Assembly (NCBI RefSeq): GCF_041261445.1 | Contig: NZ_JBGCCU010000039.1 | Location: forward strand, 1-64,000 | Direction: 5' to 3' | Source: Catenulispora sp. EB89 | GTDB taxonomy: Bacteria; Actinomycetota; Actinomycetes; Streptomycetales; Catenulisporaceae | DNA: 64,000 nt | Part shown: positions 32,549-41,971 of the stretch, one piece after another | Numbering within the stretch: the stretch's first letter is position 1 | Layout of the letters: the number at the start of each line of letters is the position of its first letter | Program-made: the position numbers and the translations under genes | Notes under the pieces: model-generated | Database searches by the model: none | The model's input: only the letters and a program-made list of their open reading frames with translations | Told to the model about the DNA's origin: nothing

Positions 32549-33457
32549 ATGACGACTGCGATCAGCGCGTCCGGCCTGGTGAAGACCTTCGGCCGGACCC
32601 GCGCGCTCGACGGGCTGGACCTCACCGTCGCCGAGGGCGAGGTCCTGGGGTTCCTCGGGCCCAACGGGGCCGGCAAGTCGACGACCATCCGGGTGCTGCT
32701 GGGCCTGATCCGGGCCGACGCCGGCGCCGCGACCCTGCTCGGCGGCGACCCCTGGCGCGACCGGGTGGCCCTGCACAAGCGCCTGGCCTACGTGCCCGGC
32801 GACGTCACGCTGTGGCGGAACCTGTCCGGCGGGGAGGTGATCGACCTGCTCGGCGGCCTGCACGGCGGGGTCGACGCCCGGCGCCGCGCCGATCTGCTGG
32901 AGCGCTTCGAGCTGGACCCGACCAAGAAGGGCGGCCAGTACTCCAAGGGCAACCGCCAGAAGGTGGCGCTGATCGCCGCCCTGGCCTCCGACGTGGAACT
33001 GCTGGTCTTCGACGAGCCGACCTCCGGCCTGGACCCGCTGATGGAGGACGTCTTCCGCCAGTGCGTGGCCGACGAGCGCGAACGCGGCCGCACCATCCTG
33101 CTCTCCAGCCACATCCTGTCCGAGGTCGAGGCGCTGTGCGACCGGGTGAACATCATCCGCGCCGGCAAGACCGTGGAGACCGGCTCGCTGGCCGAGCTGC
33201 GGCACCTGACCCGTACCACCGTCGAGGCCGAACTCGCCGGACCCCCGACCGGCCTGGCCGACCTGCCCGGCGTGCACGACCCCAAGGTCGAGGCCAGGGC
33301 CGGCGCCGAGAAGTTCACCGCCCAGGTCGACACCGACCACCTCGACGGCGTGCTCAAGGCGCTCAGCGCGATCGGTGTGAAGACGCTCGTCAGCCGGCCG
33401 CCGACGCTGGAGGAGCTGTTCCTGCGGCACTACGAGCCCGAAGGGGCGCAGCAGTGA
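32549..33457 (+). CDS. ABC transporter ATP-binding protein
   Basis: A 302-aa ATPase. Walker A is GPNGAGKS, the signature region [22 protein letters not shown] is a slightly atypical LSGGQ (YSKGNRQK), Walker B is [13 protein letters not shown], and the H-loop is [13 protein letters not shown]. Together with the coupled permease it forms a drug- or peptide-type exporter of the DrrA/ABC-2 class. ATG 32549 is preferred over the upstream frame opening, which lies in the operator region. It ends in a 4-bp overlap with the permease. Confidence 0.95.
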   Translation: MTTAISASGLVKTFGRTRALDGLDLTVAEGEVLGFLGPNGAGKSTTIRVLLGLIRADAGAATLLGGDPWRDRVALHKRLAYVPGDVTLWRNLSGGEVIDLLGGLHGGVDARRRADLLERFELDPTKKGGQYSKGNRQKVALIAALASDVELLVFDEPTSGLDPLMEDVFRQCVADERERGRTILLSSHILSEVEALCDRVNIIRAGKTVETGSLAELRHLTRTTVEAELAGPPTGLADLPGVHDPKVEARAGAEKFTAQVDTDHLDGVLKALSAIGVKTLVSRPPTLEELFLRHYEPEGAQQ

Positions 33458-35169
33458 GCACCGCGACGACCTCGGAGGCCTCGAAGAACGCTCCGAAGAA
33501 GAACTCGAAGAAAAACCCGAACAAGACCTCGAAGTTCGCCACCGAACCCGGCACCCAGAAGAACTCCGACGACGGTCTCCGCACCCTGATCAAACTCGCG
33601 TCCCACCGCGACCGCATCATGCTCCCGGTGTGGATCTACGCGCTCCTGGCGACCGTCGGCAGCACCGCGTACTCGCTCAAGAAGCTCTACCCGGCGCAGT
33701 CCGATCGCGACAAACTCGCCAGCAGCATCGGCACCAACCCCTCGCTGCGCGCCCTCTACGGCCCGCTCTACGACACCCACAGCCTCGGCGCCCTGACCGC
33801 CTGGCGCACGCTCGGCTTCGGCGGCCTGCTGATCGGCATCATGGTGGTCCTGCTGATCACCCGCCACACCCGGGCCGAGGAGGAGTCCGGGCGGCTGGAG
33901 CTGCTGGGATCGGGCGCCGTGGGACGCAACGCGCCGTTGACCGCGGCGCTGTCGATCGCCGTCGGCGCGTGCTTCGGCATCGGGCTGCTCTCGGCCGTGG
34001 TGATGCTGGCGCTGGGCCAGAGCGTGGGCGGCGCGCTGGCGTTCGGCGCGTGCCTGTTCGCCGTCGGCGTGGCGTTCGCCGGGACGCAGGCGGTCGCGGT
34101 GCAGCTGACCGAGACCGGCCGCGCGGCCAACGGGATCGGCGCGCTGATCCTCGGCGTGGCGTACCTGCTGCGGACGGTCGGGGACGCGGCCGGGAACAGC
34201 GGCGGCGCCGGGTGGGTGGCGTGGCTGTCGCCGTTCGGCTGGATCGAGCGCGTGCACCCGTGGGCCGGGAACCGGTGGTGGGTCGTCGGCGTGGCGCTGG
34301 CCGCCGGGGTGGTGGCCGCCGCCGTCGGCTACCGCGTGCAGAACGCCCGAGACCTGGGCAGCGGGCTGTTGCCGCAGCGTCCGGGGCCGGCGAGCGCGGG
34401 GCCGGGGCTGCGCGGCGTGTTCGGCCTGGGACGGCGGCTGCAGCAGCCGACGCTGCTGGGCTGGATGGCCGGGATGTTCGTGTTCGGGATCGTCATGGGC
34501 TCCATCGCCAAGGGCATCGACCAGCTGCTCAACGACAACCAGCAGGTCGAGAAGATCATCGGCCGGTACGGCGGGGCCAAGGGCCTGACCGACTCCTATC
34601 TGGCGACCGCGGTGAGCTTCCTCGGGATGGCCGCCGCCCTCTACGCGGTGCAGGCGGTGCTGCGGCTGCGCGGGGAGGAGACCTCCGGACGTGCCGAGCC
34701 GGTGCTGTCGGGGTCCGTCGGGCGGGTGGCGTGGGCCGGCAGCCATCTGGTGTTCCCGGCGGTCGGCAGCGCGCTGGTGATGGCCGCCGGCGGGCTCGGG
34801 GTGGGGGTCGGCGCCGGGGCGGTGCTGGGCGACTTCTGGGGCTACGTCGGGCAGATGGTGAAGGCCGGGCTGGTCACCACGCCGGCGCTGTGGATCATCG
34901 CGGCGGCCGCGGTGGCGCTGTTCGGGCTGGTGCCGAAGTGGACGTCGGCGGCGTACGGGGTGTTCGGCGCGCTGGTGTTCATCGCGTATCTGGGGCCGTT
35001 GATCGACGCCGGGCAGTGGTTCCTGGACCTGACGCCGTACACGCACATCCCGAAGGTGCCCGGCGGGGTGTTCCACTGGGCGCCGCTGGTGTGGATGACG
35101 GCGGTGGCCGCGGTGCTGACCGTCGCGGGGCTGGTCGGCGTGCGACGCAGGGATGTGTCGTCGGCGTGA
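33454..35169 (+). CDS. ABC exporter permease, duplicated-half type
   Basis: A 571-aa protein with about 12 membrane segments, starting at GTG 33454 in the ATPase stop. The N-terminal 40 residues are Lys/Asn-rich and cytoplasmic ([17 protein letters not shown]). Two similar halves each contain an [14 protein letters not shown] loop after the second or third segment ([19 protein letters not shown] and [19 protein letters not shown]), marking internal duplication. This architecture is common in actinomycete antibiotic exporters. Regulation is probably by the divergent GbsR/MarR-type gene. Confidence 0.9.
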   Translation: MSTATTSEASKNAPKKNSKKNPNKTSKFATEPGTQKNSDDGLRTLIKLASHRDRIMLPVWIYALLATVGSTAYSLKKLYPAQSDRDKLASSIGTNPSLRALYGPLYDTHSLGALTAWRTLGFGGLLIGIMVVLLITRHTRAEEESGRLELLGSGAVGRNAPLTAALSIAVGACFGIGLLSAVVMLALGQSVGGALAFGACLFAVGVAFAGTQAVAVQLTETGRAANGIGALILGVAYLLRTVGDAAGNSGGAGWVAWLSPFGWIERVHPWAGNRWWVVGVALAAGVVAAAVGYRVQNARDLGSGLLPQRPGPASAGPGLRGVFGLGRRLQQPTLLGWMAGMFVFGIVMGSIAKGIDQLLNDNQQVEKIIGRYGGAKGLTDSYLATAVSFLGMAAALYAVQAVLRLRGEETSGRAEPVLSGSVGRVAWAGSHLVFPAVGSALVMAAGGLGVGVGAGAVLGDFWGYVGQMVKAGLVTTPALWIIAAAAVALFGLVPKWTSAAYGVFGALVFIAYLGPLIDAGQWFLDLTPYTHIPKVPGGVFHWAPLVWMTAVAAVLTVAGLVGVRRRDVSSA

Positions 35170-35173
35170 GATC

Positions 35174-35182
35174 TGCTACCGT
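35174..35182 (+). promoter_or_regulatory. Extended -10 promoter element for the thrS leader
   Basis: TGCTACCGT fits TGnTAnnnT. Its end lies 7 nt before the A of the leader ATG at 35190, so a transcript starting there could be leaderless. The -35 region is poor. Confidence 0.45.
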
Positions 35183-35189
35183 TGATCAC

Positions 35190-35240
35190 ATGAAGCGCGC
35201 CATGCAGACGACGACGCCGGACACCGTCCCGGCGCGCTGA
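35190..35240 (+). CDS. Threonine-rich leader peptide of the ThrRS gene
   Basis: A 16-codon ORF encoding MKRAMQTTTPDTVPAR. Four of 16 residues are Thr, three of them consecutive ACG codons (35208-35216). It ends 14 nt before a strong terminator hairpin and 103 nt before a threonyl-tRNA synthetase gene. Arrangement and composition match a ribosome-mediated attenuator: low charged tRNA-Thr would stall translation at the Thr run and could prevent the terminator from forming. The competing antiterminator structure was not proven, although GCCGG (35216-35220) can pair with CCGGC (35229-35233). Confidence 0.72.
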   Translation: MKRAMQTTTPDTVPAR

Positions 35241-35254
35241 TTCCTGAACCAGCT

Positions 35255-35288
35255 ACGAAGCCCCGGGGCGAGTGCCCCGGGGCTTCGT
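35255..35288 (+). terminator. Attenuator/terminator hairpin upstream of the ThrRS gene
   Basis: A perfect 15-bp stem (35255-35269 with 35274-35288) with a GAGT loop. It could also end the ABC exporter operon; its place directly after the Thr-rich leader ORF favours regulated termination. Confidence 0.85.
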
Positions 35289-35343
35289 CGTTCTCCCGGG
35301 ACCCTCGCCCCTCCCTGATCCGATGCGAGCGAGGAGAGGTCCC

Positions 35344-36585
35344 ATGAACGAGGTCCAGCACGAGATCCAGCACGACCACCGCAGGCTCGGCCGCGAGCTC
35401 GAACTGTTCGACACCGACCCGCTGATCGGGGCCGGGCTGCCGTACTGGCTCCCGGACGGCGCGGTCGTGCGCCACACCGTCGAGGAGTACATCCGCTCCG
35501 TCGAGCGCCGCGCCGGATATCAGCACGTGTACTCCCCGGTGCTCGGCAAGCGCGAGCTCTACGAGATCTCCGGCCACTGGCAGCACTACAGCGACGACAT
35601 GTTCCCGCCGATGGACCTGGGCGCCGAGCAGGTGGTGCTGCGGCCGAGCCTGTGCCCGACCCACGCGCTGATCTACCGCTCCCGCGCGCACAGCTACCGC
35701 GAACTGCCGTTGCGGATGGCCGAGATCGGCGGCATGTACCGCTCGGAGATGTCCGGGGCGCTCGGCGGGCTGACCCGGGTGCGGGCCATCACTCTGAACG
35801 ACGCACACATCTTCTGCACCCTGGACCAGGTCCCGGCCGAGGCACAGGCCGCGTTGCAGCTGATCCGGGACGCCTACGCGGCGCTGGGGATCGAGGCCGC
35901 GCGGTTCCGGCTGTCGCTGCCGGGGCCGGGCGGGAAGTACGTCGACAAGCCCGAGATGTGGGAGCGGGCCACCCGCATGCTGCGCGAGGTGCTGGACGCC
36001 TCGGGGCTGGAGTACGAGGAGGCCGAGGGCGAGGCGGCGTTCTACGGGCCGAAGATCGACGTGCAGATCGCCGACCCGGCCGGGCGCGAGTCGACCCTGT
36101 CGACCGTGCAGATCGACTTCCACCAGCCCGAGCAGTTCGGGCTGGAGTACATCGGCGCCGACGGGGCCCGGCACCGGCCGGTGATGGTGCACCGGAGCAT
36201 CGTGGGCAGCCTGGAGCGGGTGATGGCGCACCTGATCGAGCAGCACGGCGGGGCGTTCCCGGCGTGGCTGGCCCCGGTGCAGGTGGCGGTGCTGCCGGTC
36301 GGGGAGGACGAGGCGGGCGCGGCGCGGGCGTTCCACGAGCTGTGCCTGGACCTCGGGCTGCGCTCGGAGGTGCGCGACCCGGAGCGCGGCAGCCTCGGGG
36401 CGCGGATCCGGGAGGCGCGGCTGGTGCCGTACCAGGCGGTGATCGGGGGCCGGGAGGCGGCCGCGGGGGCGGTCGCGATCCGGCTGCGGGACGGCCGGAA
36501 GCTGGAGCCGATGTCGGTCGCCGAGGCCGGGAAGCGGATCGGGGAGCGGGTGGCGGCTCGGGGGAGGGGGCTGTGGGACGAGTAG
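35344..36585 (+). CDS. thrS: Truncated threonyl-tRNA synthetase (no TGS or editing domain)
   Basis: A 413-aa class II synthetase consisting of only the catalytic core and anticodon-binding domain; bacterial ThrRS is usually about 640-690 aa with TGS and editing domains first. The zinc ligands are kept: C104 (SLCPTH), H155 (LNDAHIFC) and H283 (PVMVHRSIVGS). Motif 2 is MYRSEMSGALGGLTRVRAIT, motif 3 is around GSLERVMAHLIEQHGG. The anticodon domain starts near residue 315 (WLAPVQVAVLPVGED). ATG 35344 has AGGAGAGG upstream. As a second ThrRS it may serve under starvation or confer resistance to a ThrRS inhibitor; it cannot edit mischarged Ser-tRNA by itself. Confidence 0.93.
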   Translation: MNEVQHEIQHDHRRLGRELELFDTDPLIGAGLPYWLPDGAVVRHTVEEYIRSVERRAGYQHVYSPVLGKRELYEISGHWQHYSDDMFPPMDLGAEQVVLRPSLCPTHALIYRSRAHSYRELPLRMAEIGGMYRSEMSGALGGLTRVRAITLNDAHIFCTLDQVPAEAQAALQLIRDAYAALGIEAARFRLSLPGPGGKYVDKPEMWERATRMLREVLDASGLEYEEAEGEAAFYGPKIDVQIADPAGRESTLSTVQIDFHQPEQFGLEYIGADGARHRPVMVHRSIVGSLERVMAHLIEQHGGAFPAWLAPVQVAVLPVGEDEAGAARAFHELCLDLGLRSEVRDPERGSLGARIREARLVPYQAVIGGREAAAGAVAIRLRDGRKLEPMSVAEAGKRIGERVAARGRGLWDE

Positions 36586-36605
36586 GCGGGGCGGCTTTTC
36601 GCGCG

Positions 36606-37112
36606 CTAAGAAACCTGCGCGGCCGGGGTCGGCGCCTCGTCGGGCTCCTCCAGGGTGCTGCCCCCGGTGTCGTTCTGAGCCTCGACCTGAGCTTCGACCT
36701 GAGCTCCGACCCGGGCCTCGACCCCCGCCGCGATCAGCACCTGGTCCGGCAGCACGATCACCAGCGACGCCGGGTCGGCGTCCGCGGCGGCCAGCGCGGC
36801 CTCCCGCCACAGGTCGGCGGCCGGCAGCACCTGATGCGTGGTCAGGGTCAGGGCGCTGCCGTCCCAGCCGAGGTAGCGCGCGCCGTCCACCCAGGGCAGC
36901 GCCGCCTCCTCGCCGAGGACCACCAGGTACTCGGGGTCGGCCACCAGGCGCAGCGCCGCGCCGTCGGCCACGAGCGCCCGCGCCGCCTCGGCCAGCGCGT
37001 CCGCCGCCGGGCCTATGCCCAGCACCGCGACCGCCGGGAGCGCCGGCTCGCGCCGCTGCCAGGACTCGACCGTGTGCCGGTCCGCCGCCTGCCGCACTTC
37101 GCAGATCGTCAT
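36606..37112 (-). CDS. Hypothetical protein, possibly bpX-type
   Basis: A 168-aa protein starting at ATG 37112 and convergent with the ThrRS gene. The core (AVAVLGIGPAADALAEAARALVADGAALRLVADPEYLVVLGEEAALPWVDGARYLGWDG) resembles what I remember of bpX5-like domains associated with MoxR-vWA systems, but with low certainty and no such partners nearby. The C-terminus carries four 12-bp DNA repeats (36675-36722) encoding VEAQ units. No signal peptide is present. Confidence 0.6.
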   Translation of the reverse strand: MTICEVRQAADRHTVESWQRREPALPAVAVLGIGPAADALAEAARALVADGAALRLVADPEYLVVLGEEAALPWVDGARYLGWDGSALTLTTHQVLPAADLWREAALAAADADPASLVIVLPDQVLIAAGVEARVGAQVEAQVEAQNDTGGSTLEEPDEAPTPAAQVS

Positions 37113-37205
37113 CGTCCCGCCCCCGTCGCTCGGTTGTTCACCGCAAAAGGATACGCAGCGCGGCGGCGCCGCGGCGGTGTCCGACCGGCATGCGAGCATG
37201 GTCAC

Positions 37206-37628
37206 ATGCTGCTGCGCATCGAAGCACGCGACCTGCCCGGGACGCCGGGCGTCGTGGTCGCGGTCCAGGCCAGGGCCAAGCCGTACGCGATGCTGGACCC
37301 GGTGCCGGCCGACGCCGCCGAGGCGTCCTGGGACCTGGCGGTCGAGCTGTTCACGAACAAGCGCGGCGAGCGCACGTTGCGTGGCCGCCACGTGCAGGAC
37401 GGCATCGGCGGACGCTTCGTGTACCTGTCGTGGTACCGGCTCGGTGAGGACGGCGGGTACGCGATGTACTGCCGGTCGAAGCTGATGCTGTTCGGGATCC
37501 CGCAGGACGTGTTCGAGGCCGGCGTCGCCTCCGGCCGGCTGCTGGCCCGGTTCGGGCTGACCGACGCCAAGGGGAACCCGGTCGTGGCCCGGCTGCTGCC
37601 ACCGGCGGTGGAGTGGACCGCGGGCTGA
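37206..37628 (+). CDS. DUF5990-like conserved hypothetical protein
   Basis: A 140-aa cytoplasmic protein. Its MLLRIEARDLPG start, VVVAVQARAKPYAMLDPVPADAAEASWDLAVELF, DGIGGRFVYLSWYR and LLARFGLTDAKGNPVVARLLPPAVEWTAG fit the DUF5990 family as I recall it. Function is unknown. It is transcribed divergently from the preceding gene across a 93-bp gap. Confidence 0.75.
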   Translation: MLLRIEARDLPGTPGVVVAVQARAKPYAMLDPVPADAAEASWDLAVELFTNKRGERTLRGRHVQDGIGGRFVYLSWYRLGEDGGYAMYCRSKLMLFGIPQDVFEAGVASGRLLARFGLTDAKGNPVVARLLPPAVEWTAG

Positions 37629-37695
37629 CCGGCGCCGGTATTAGACTCCTGACACGTTGTTGCCGCGCGGCGGACTGGCGGACTGGGAGTGGGTT

Positions 37696-38631
37696 GTGAC
37701 GGACGAGCCGATCGAGTCGATACCGCCGCCGCGACCTGGGACGGTACCGGGCTCGGGGCACGCCGCCGGGTTGTCGATGAGCGGCAGTCCGTTCGTCACG
37801 CCGATGCGGTCGATCCCGCCGGAGATCCGGGCGATCCCCGCGCGCACGCCCGGCTTCGCGCCGCGTCAGCGATCCGCGGTGGCCGAGCCGGCCGCTCTGC
37901 GACCGGCCGAGGCGCCGACGCCGACGCCGCCGCCGACGCAGTGGATCGCGGCGGAGGTCCCGGAAATCTCCTGGGAACCGGCGTGGGAGGGCCCTGAGAT
38001 ACCCGACGGCGGCCGGCGGCGGAACAACCTCATCATCGGAGCCAGCGCCGCCGCGGCGGTGGCAGTGGCGATCGGCGCGATATCCCTGACCCACGGATCC
38101 TCCCCGCCGACCTCCGCCGCCGCCGACGGGAAGTCCAACGCGGCCTTCGGGCCCGGCGCCGGCGATCCCACCGCGGGTGCGCAGAACGGTGGCCGGCCGT
38201 TGGACGGTGTCACCTCGGCGCCCGGCGGTCAGAGCGCCACCAGCAGCGGCATGCAGGGCAGCGCCTTCGGGAATCAGGATGCGAATCCACCCGCCACGTC
38301 CGCGCCGCCGCCGAAGCCGAGCTCCTCGGCGCCGAAGCCGCCGCCGCCCGCCAAGCCTCCCGCGGTCTGCACCGGCTGGCACACCACGCACGTTCCGGCC
38401 CAGGACGGCAAGGGCTACGCGGCCGGCGCGTCCGTACTGCGTGCGGGCCCTTACGACACCTGCGGCAGCCTCGGAGCGTTCCGCAGCGGTCAGCACATGT
38501 ACATCTGGTGCCACGCCGTGAACGCCTACGGCGCCACGTGGGTCTACGGCCGCATCGACAACGCCAGTCCCCCCGGATGGCAGGCGCTCACCACGTTCAA
38601 GCCCGGCGCCAAGCCCGGCCCGGTCTGCTGA
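37696..38631 (+). CDS. Single-pass membrane protein with exterior SH3-like domain
   Basis: A 311-aa protein from GTG 37696 (GGGAGTGGG upstream). Residues 1-105 are Pro-rich and cytoplasmic; a basic RRRNN stop is followed by a membrane segment at about 112-130 ([20 protein letters not shown]). A Ser/Pro/Gly linker leads to a C-terminal domain with four cysteines ([44 protein letters not shown]) that looks like a bacterial SH3 fold. Such proteins often attach to the cell wall. No enzymatic role is evident. Confidence 0.75.
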   Translation: MTDEPIESIPPPRPGTVPGSGHAAGLSMSGSPFVTPMRSIPPEIRAIPARTPGFAPRQRSAVAEPAALRPAEAPTPTPPPTQWIAAEVPEISWEPAWEGPEIPDGGRRRNNLIIGASAAAAVAVAIGAISLTHGSSPPTSAAADGKSNAAFGPGAGDPTAGAQNGGRPLDGVTSAPGGQSATSSGMQGSAFGNQDANPPATSAPPPKPSSSAPKPPPPAKPPAVCTGWHTTHVPAQDGKGYAAGASVLRAGPYDTCGSLGAFRSGQHMYIWCHAVNAYGATWVYGRIDNASPPGWQALTTFKPGAKPGPVC

Positions 38632-38944
38632 CGCTCAGAAACCCCGAGGTCCCGCCCCGCGCTGGAGCACCACCCGAGCACCACCCGAGCAGCCTCCAAG
38701 CGGCGGCCGGCCGGCCCGGCGGACGGGCGGCCGACCGCCACGGCCGACGCCGGCGGCCGCGCAAACCTGCGCCCCGCCCGCATCGACGCCGCCGGACAGT
38801 ACCTGCAGGACACCCGGCGGCAGTCCATCCTCTTCGAATATACGCGCGAATGAGGCCTCTTCGGCGGATGTCCCCCCGGCATATTGCGTACCGTTCTGGC
38901 CTCCGTCCCCCATCCGGTGGCAGGAGTTCCCCCCGTGCGGAAAA
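38632..38944. other. Intergenic region before nuoD, nothing recognised
   Basis: A 313-bp stretch with no credible ORF, tRNA or terminator. GC-rich repeats of CACCCGAGC occur near 38669-38692. Confidence 0.4.
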
Positions 38945-40234
38945 ATGCCCCATATGTACGACTGGGACGAAGTCCTGCGCGACGCCGAGCGCCAGCCCGG
39001 GGCCGGCCCCGGCGGCGAGGACCGGATCATCGTCAACATGGGCCCGCAGCACCCCTCGACCCACGGCGTGCTGCGGCTGATCCTGGAGATCGAGGGCGAG
39101 AGCGTGGTCGAGGCCCGCTGCGGCATCGGCTACCTGCACACCGGGATCGAGAAGAACCTGGAGTACCGGAACTGGACCCAGGCGGTGACGTTCCTGACCC
39201 GCGCCGACTACCTGATGCCGCTGTTCAACGAGACCGTGTACTGCCGCGCGGTCGAGGCGCTGCTCGGGGTCGAGGACGAGGTGCCGCCGCGCGCCAACGT
39301 CATCAGGGTCCTGCTGATGGAGCTGAACCGCATCTCCTCGCACCTGGTGGCGCTGGCCACCGGCGGCATGGAGCTCGGCGCGATGACCGTGATGACCAAC
39401 GGTTTCCGGGACCGCGAGCCGATCCTGGACATCCTGGAGGCGGTCACCGGCAACCGGATGAACCACGCCTACGTCCGGCCCGGCGGTCTGGCGCAGGACC
39501 TGCCCGACGGGGTCGTCGACGACATCAGGACGCTGATAGCCGAGTTCCCGAAGCGGCTGCTGGACTACGAGCGCCTGCTGAACGCCAACCCGATCTTCAT
39601 GGGCCGGACCAAGGGCGTCGGGTACCTCGATCTGGCCGGGTGCATGGCCCTGGGCGCCACCGGCCCGGTCCTACGAGCCACCGGCCTGCCGCACGACCTG
39701 CGCAAGTCCGAGCCGTATCTGGGCTATGACACGTACGACTTCGAGGTGCCGACCGAGACCGGTTGCGACGCCTACGGCCGCTACCTGGTCCGCCTGCACG
39801 AGATGGCCGAGTCGCTGCGCATCGTCGAGCAGGCCCTGGACCGCCTGGAACCGGGCCCGGTGATGCTCGCCGACCCGAAGATCGCCTGGCCGGCCCGGCT
39901 GGCGCTCGGCGCCGACGGCCTGGGCAACTCCGAGCAGTGGATCCAGCACATCATGGCGCAGTCGATGGAGGCGCTGATCCACCACTTCAAGCTGGTCACC
40001 GAGGGCTTCGCGGTGCCCGCCGGGCAGGTGTACTCCTGCGTGGAGTCCCCGCGCGGCGAACTCGGCGCGCACGTGGTCAGCGACGGCGGCACCCGGCCGT
40101 TCCGCGTACACCTGCGCGACCCGTCCTTCACACACCTGCAGGCGGTGTCGGCGATGGCCGAGGGCGGGATGCTGGCCGACGTCGTGGCGGTGGTGGCGTC
40201 GGTGGATCCGGTGCTGGGCGGGGCCGACCGCTGA
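38945..40234 (+). CDS. nuoD: NADH-quinone oxidoreductase subunit D (stand-alone)
   Basis: A 429-aa 49-kDa-type subunit. Family signatures are [77 protein letters not shown] and the C-terminal [29 protein letters not shown]. It lines the quinone site of complex I together with NuoB. No other nuo gene is nearby, so it is either a second copy or a displaced subunit. ATG 38945 and ATG 38954 are both possible; neither has a clear ribosome site. Confidence 0.95.
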   Translation: MPHMYDWDEVLRDAERQPGAGPGGEDRIIVNMGPQHPSTHGVLRLILEIEGESVVEARCGIGYLHTGIEKNLEYRNWTQAVTFLTRADYLMPLFNETVYCRAVEALLGVEDEVPPRANVIRVLLMELNRISSHLVALATGGMELGAMTVMTNGFRDREPILDILEAVTGNRMNHAYVRPGGLAQDLPDGVVDDIRTLIAEFPKRLLDYERLLNANPIFMGRTKGVGYLDLAGCMALGATGPVLRATGLPHDLRKSEPYLGYDTYDFEVPTETGCDAYGRYLVRLHEMAESLRIVEQALDRLEPGPVMLADPKIAWPARLALGADGLGNSEQWIQHIMAQSMEALIHHFKLVTEGFAVPAGQVYSCVESPRGELGAHVVSDGGTRPFRVHLRDPSFTHLQAVSAMAEGGMLADVVAVVASVDPVLGGADR

Positions 40235-40263
40235 CCGGCTCCCGCGACGACTTCACACAGGTA

Positions 40264-40291
40264 TTGACTGCGCACGTCCCGTGACTAGGTT
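40264..40291 (+). promoter_or_regulatory. Sigma-70-type promoter before a 34-codon ORF
   Basis: TTGACT (40264-40269) and TAGGTT (40286-40291) are separated by 16 bp. Transcription would start about 25 nt before the ORF at 40324. The -10 merges with GGTTCGAACC, a palindrome that might be an operator. Confidence 0.6.
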
Positions 40292-40323
40292 CGAACCAAT
40301 CGGACTCTGCAAAGGGGACGCAC

Positions 40324-40428
40324 ATGAACCAGAAGCACAAGTTGCGGCGACGCCACGGCAAAATCCGCCGCCATCGTACGATCGCCCACATCCGCCACCA
40401 CCACCTGCAGGGCAGGCACCTCGGTTAG
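40324..40428 (+). CDS. 34-aa His/Arg-rich basic microprotein
   Basis: The ORF encodes MNQKHKLRRRHGKIRRHRTI followed by AHIRHHHLQGRHLG: 18 of 34 residues are Arg, Lys or His. AAAGGGG lies 6 nt before the ATG, and a good promoter is 33 nt further upstream, so it looks expressed. I recognise no family; a nucleic-acid-binding or ribosome-associated peptide is conceivable from charge alone. It stands alone between nuoD and the flavin monooxygenase. Confidence 0.6.
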   Translation: MNQKHKLRRRHGKIRRHRTIAHIRHHHLQGRHLG

Positions 40429-40495
40429 CGACGCGCCGGAATCTTCTTTACACAAACCCTTGTCGCGTAAAGCATCGTCGGCCACACTGAGGGAC

Positions 40496-41971
40496 ATGGA
40501 GCATTTCGACGTGGTCGTAGTCGGCGCGGGCCTTTCCGGGATCGGCGCCGGGTACCGGCTGCAGACCGAATGCCCGGAGCGCAGCTACGTGATCCTGGAG
40601 GCGCGCGCCGCGATCGGCGGTACCTGGGACCTGTTCCGGTACCCCGGCGTGCGGTCCGACTCGGACATGTTCACGCTGGGATACCCGTTCCAGCCCTGGC
40701 GCGGCGCCGATTCGCTGGCCGACGGCGCCGTGGTGCTGGACTACGTCCGGGAAACCGCGCGGCGGTACCGGATCGAGGAGAAGATCCGGTTCCGGACCAA
40801 GGTGGTCGGCGCCGACTGGTCGAGCGAGCAGGCGCGCTGGACCGTCGCCGTCGAGCAGACCGGGGACGACGGATCCGTCGAGCGCCGCACGCTGACCTGC
40901 GACTTCCTCTACTCCTGCGCCGGCTACTACAACTACGACAGCGGCTACACCCCCGACTTCCCGGGCGTCGAGGACTACCAGGGCACGGTCGTGCATCCGC
41001 AGCTCTGGCCGGAGGACCTGGACTACGCCGGCAAGCGGGTCGTGGTCATCGGCAGCGGCGCGACGGCCGTCACCCTGGTCCCCGCCCTGGCCGCGGACGC
41101 CGGGCACGTCACCATGCTCCAGCGCTCCCCGACCTGGATCAGCCCGCTGCCGGGCCGGGACAAGGTCGCCGACCAGCTGCGCGCCGTGCTGCCGTCGAAG
41201 GTCGCGCACCGGATCATCCGCGCCAAGAACATCGGGCTCACCGTCGCCGTCAACCAGTTCTGCCGCCGGCGTCCCCAGGCCGCGCGCAAGCTGTTCACCA
41301 AGCTGGTCTCCCGGGTCGTGAAGGACGACGAGATGGTGCGCGAGCACTTCACGCCGAGCTACAACCCGTGGGAGCAGCGCGTGTGCGCGGCGCGCGACGC
41401 GGACTTCTTCCGCGCGATCCGCTCCGGCAAAGCCGACGTGGTGACCGACCACATCGAGGCGTTCGTGCCCGAGGGCATCCGGCTGAAGTCGGGCCGGGTG
41501 CTGGCGGCGGACGTCGTCGTCACCGCCACCGGCCTGCGGCTGCTGGCCTTCGGCGGGATCGCGCCGAGCGTGGACGGCGTCGAGGTGCCGCTGGCCGAGC
41601 AGTTCGTGTGGCGCGGGGCGATGGTCACCGGGATCCCGAACTTCGCGGTCTGCGTCGGCTACACCAACGCCTCCTGGACGCTGCGCGGAGACCTGAGCTC
41701 GCGGCTGGTGTGCAAGATACTGAACCACATGGCGGCGCGCGGGTACTCCTCGGTGGTCCCGGTGCCCGACGGCACGCTGCGCGAGCGGCCGCTGCTGGAT
41801 CTGAGCTCGGGCTACATCCAGCGCTCGATCCAGGAGTTCCCGCGAGCCGGGCACCGCAGCCCGTGGCGGGTGCGGCAGAACTACATCCTGGACGCGGCGA
41901 CCACACTGCGGAACGACCTGGACCGGACGCTGCGGCCGACGCGGCGGGAGAAGGCGGGAGTGGGTTCCTGA
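40496..41971 (+). CDS. FAD-dependent monooxygenase (Baeyer-Villiger/FMO type)
   Basis: A 491-aa flavoprotein. The FAD-binding Rossmann motif is [12 protein letters not shown] at residues about 6-17, then [25 protein letters not shown], a BVMO-like segment, the NADPH-binding GSGATAV in [13 protein letters not shown], and [11 protein letters not shown] near the C-terminus. It should insert oxygen into a ketone or heteroatom substrate using NADPH. ATG 40496 gives the correct N-terminus with GAGGGA upstream. A CTTTAC/GTAAAG inverted repeat (40446-40472) precedes it. Its stop overlaps the SDR start (TGATG), so the pair is coupled. Confidence 0.9.
   Translation: MEHFDVVVVGAGLSGIGAGYRLQTECPERSYVILEARAAIGGTWDLFRYPGVRSDSDMFTLGYPFQPWRGADSLADGAVVLDYVRETARRYRIEEKIRFRTKVVGADWSSEQARWTVAVEQTGDDGSVERRTLTCDFLYSCAGYYNYDSGYTPDFPGVEDYQGTVVHPQLWPEDLDYAGKRVVVIGSGATAVTLVPALAADAGHVTMLQRSPTWISPLPGRDKVADQLRAVLPSKVAHRIIRAKNIGLTVAVNQFCRRRPQAARKLFTKLVSRVVKDDEMVREHFTPSYNPWEQRVCAARDADFFRAIRSGKADVVTDHIEAFVPEGIRLKSGRVLAADVVVTATGLRLLAFGGIAPSVDGVEVPLAEQFVWRGAMVTGIPNFAVCVGYTNASWTLRGDLSSRLVCKILNHMAARGYSSVVPVPDGTLRERPLLDLSSGYIQRSIQEFPRAGHRSPWRVRQNYILDAATTLRNDLDRTLRPTRREKAGVGS

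Noticed and set aside
40288-40297. tRNA T-loop-like GGTTCGAACC
   Set aside because: No acceptor stem, anticodon stem or CCA-like end surrounds it; it is a palindrome in a promoter.
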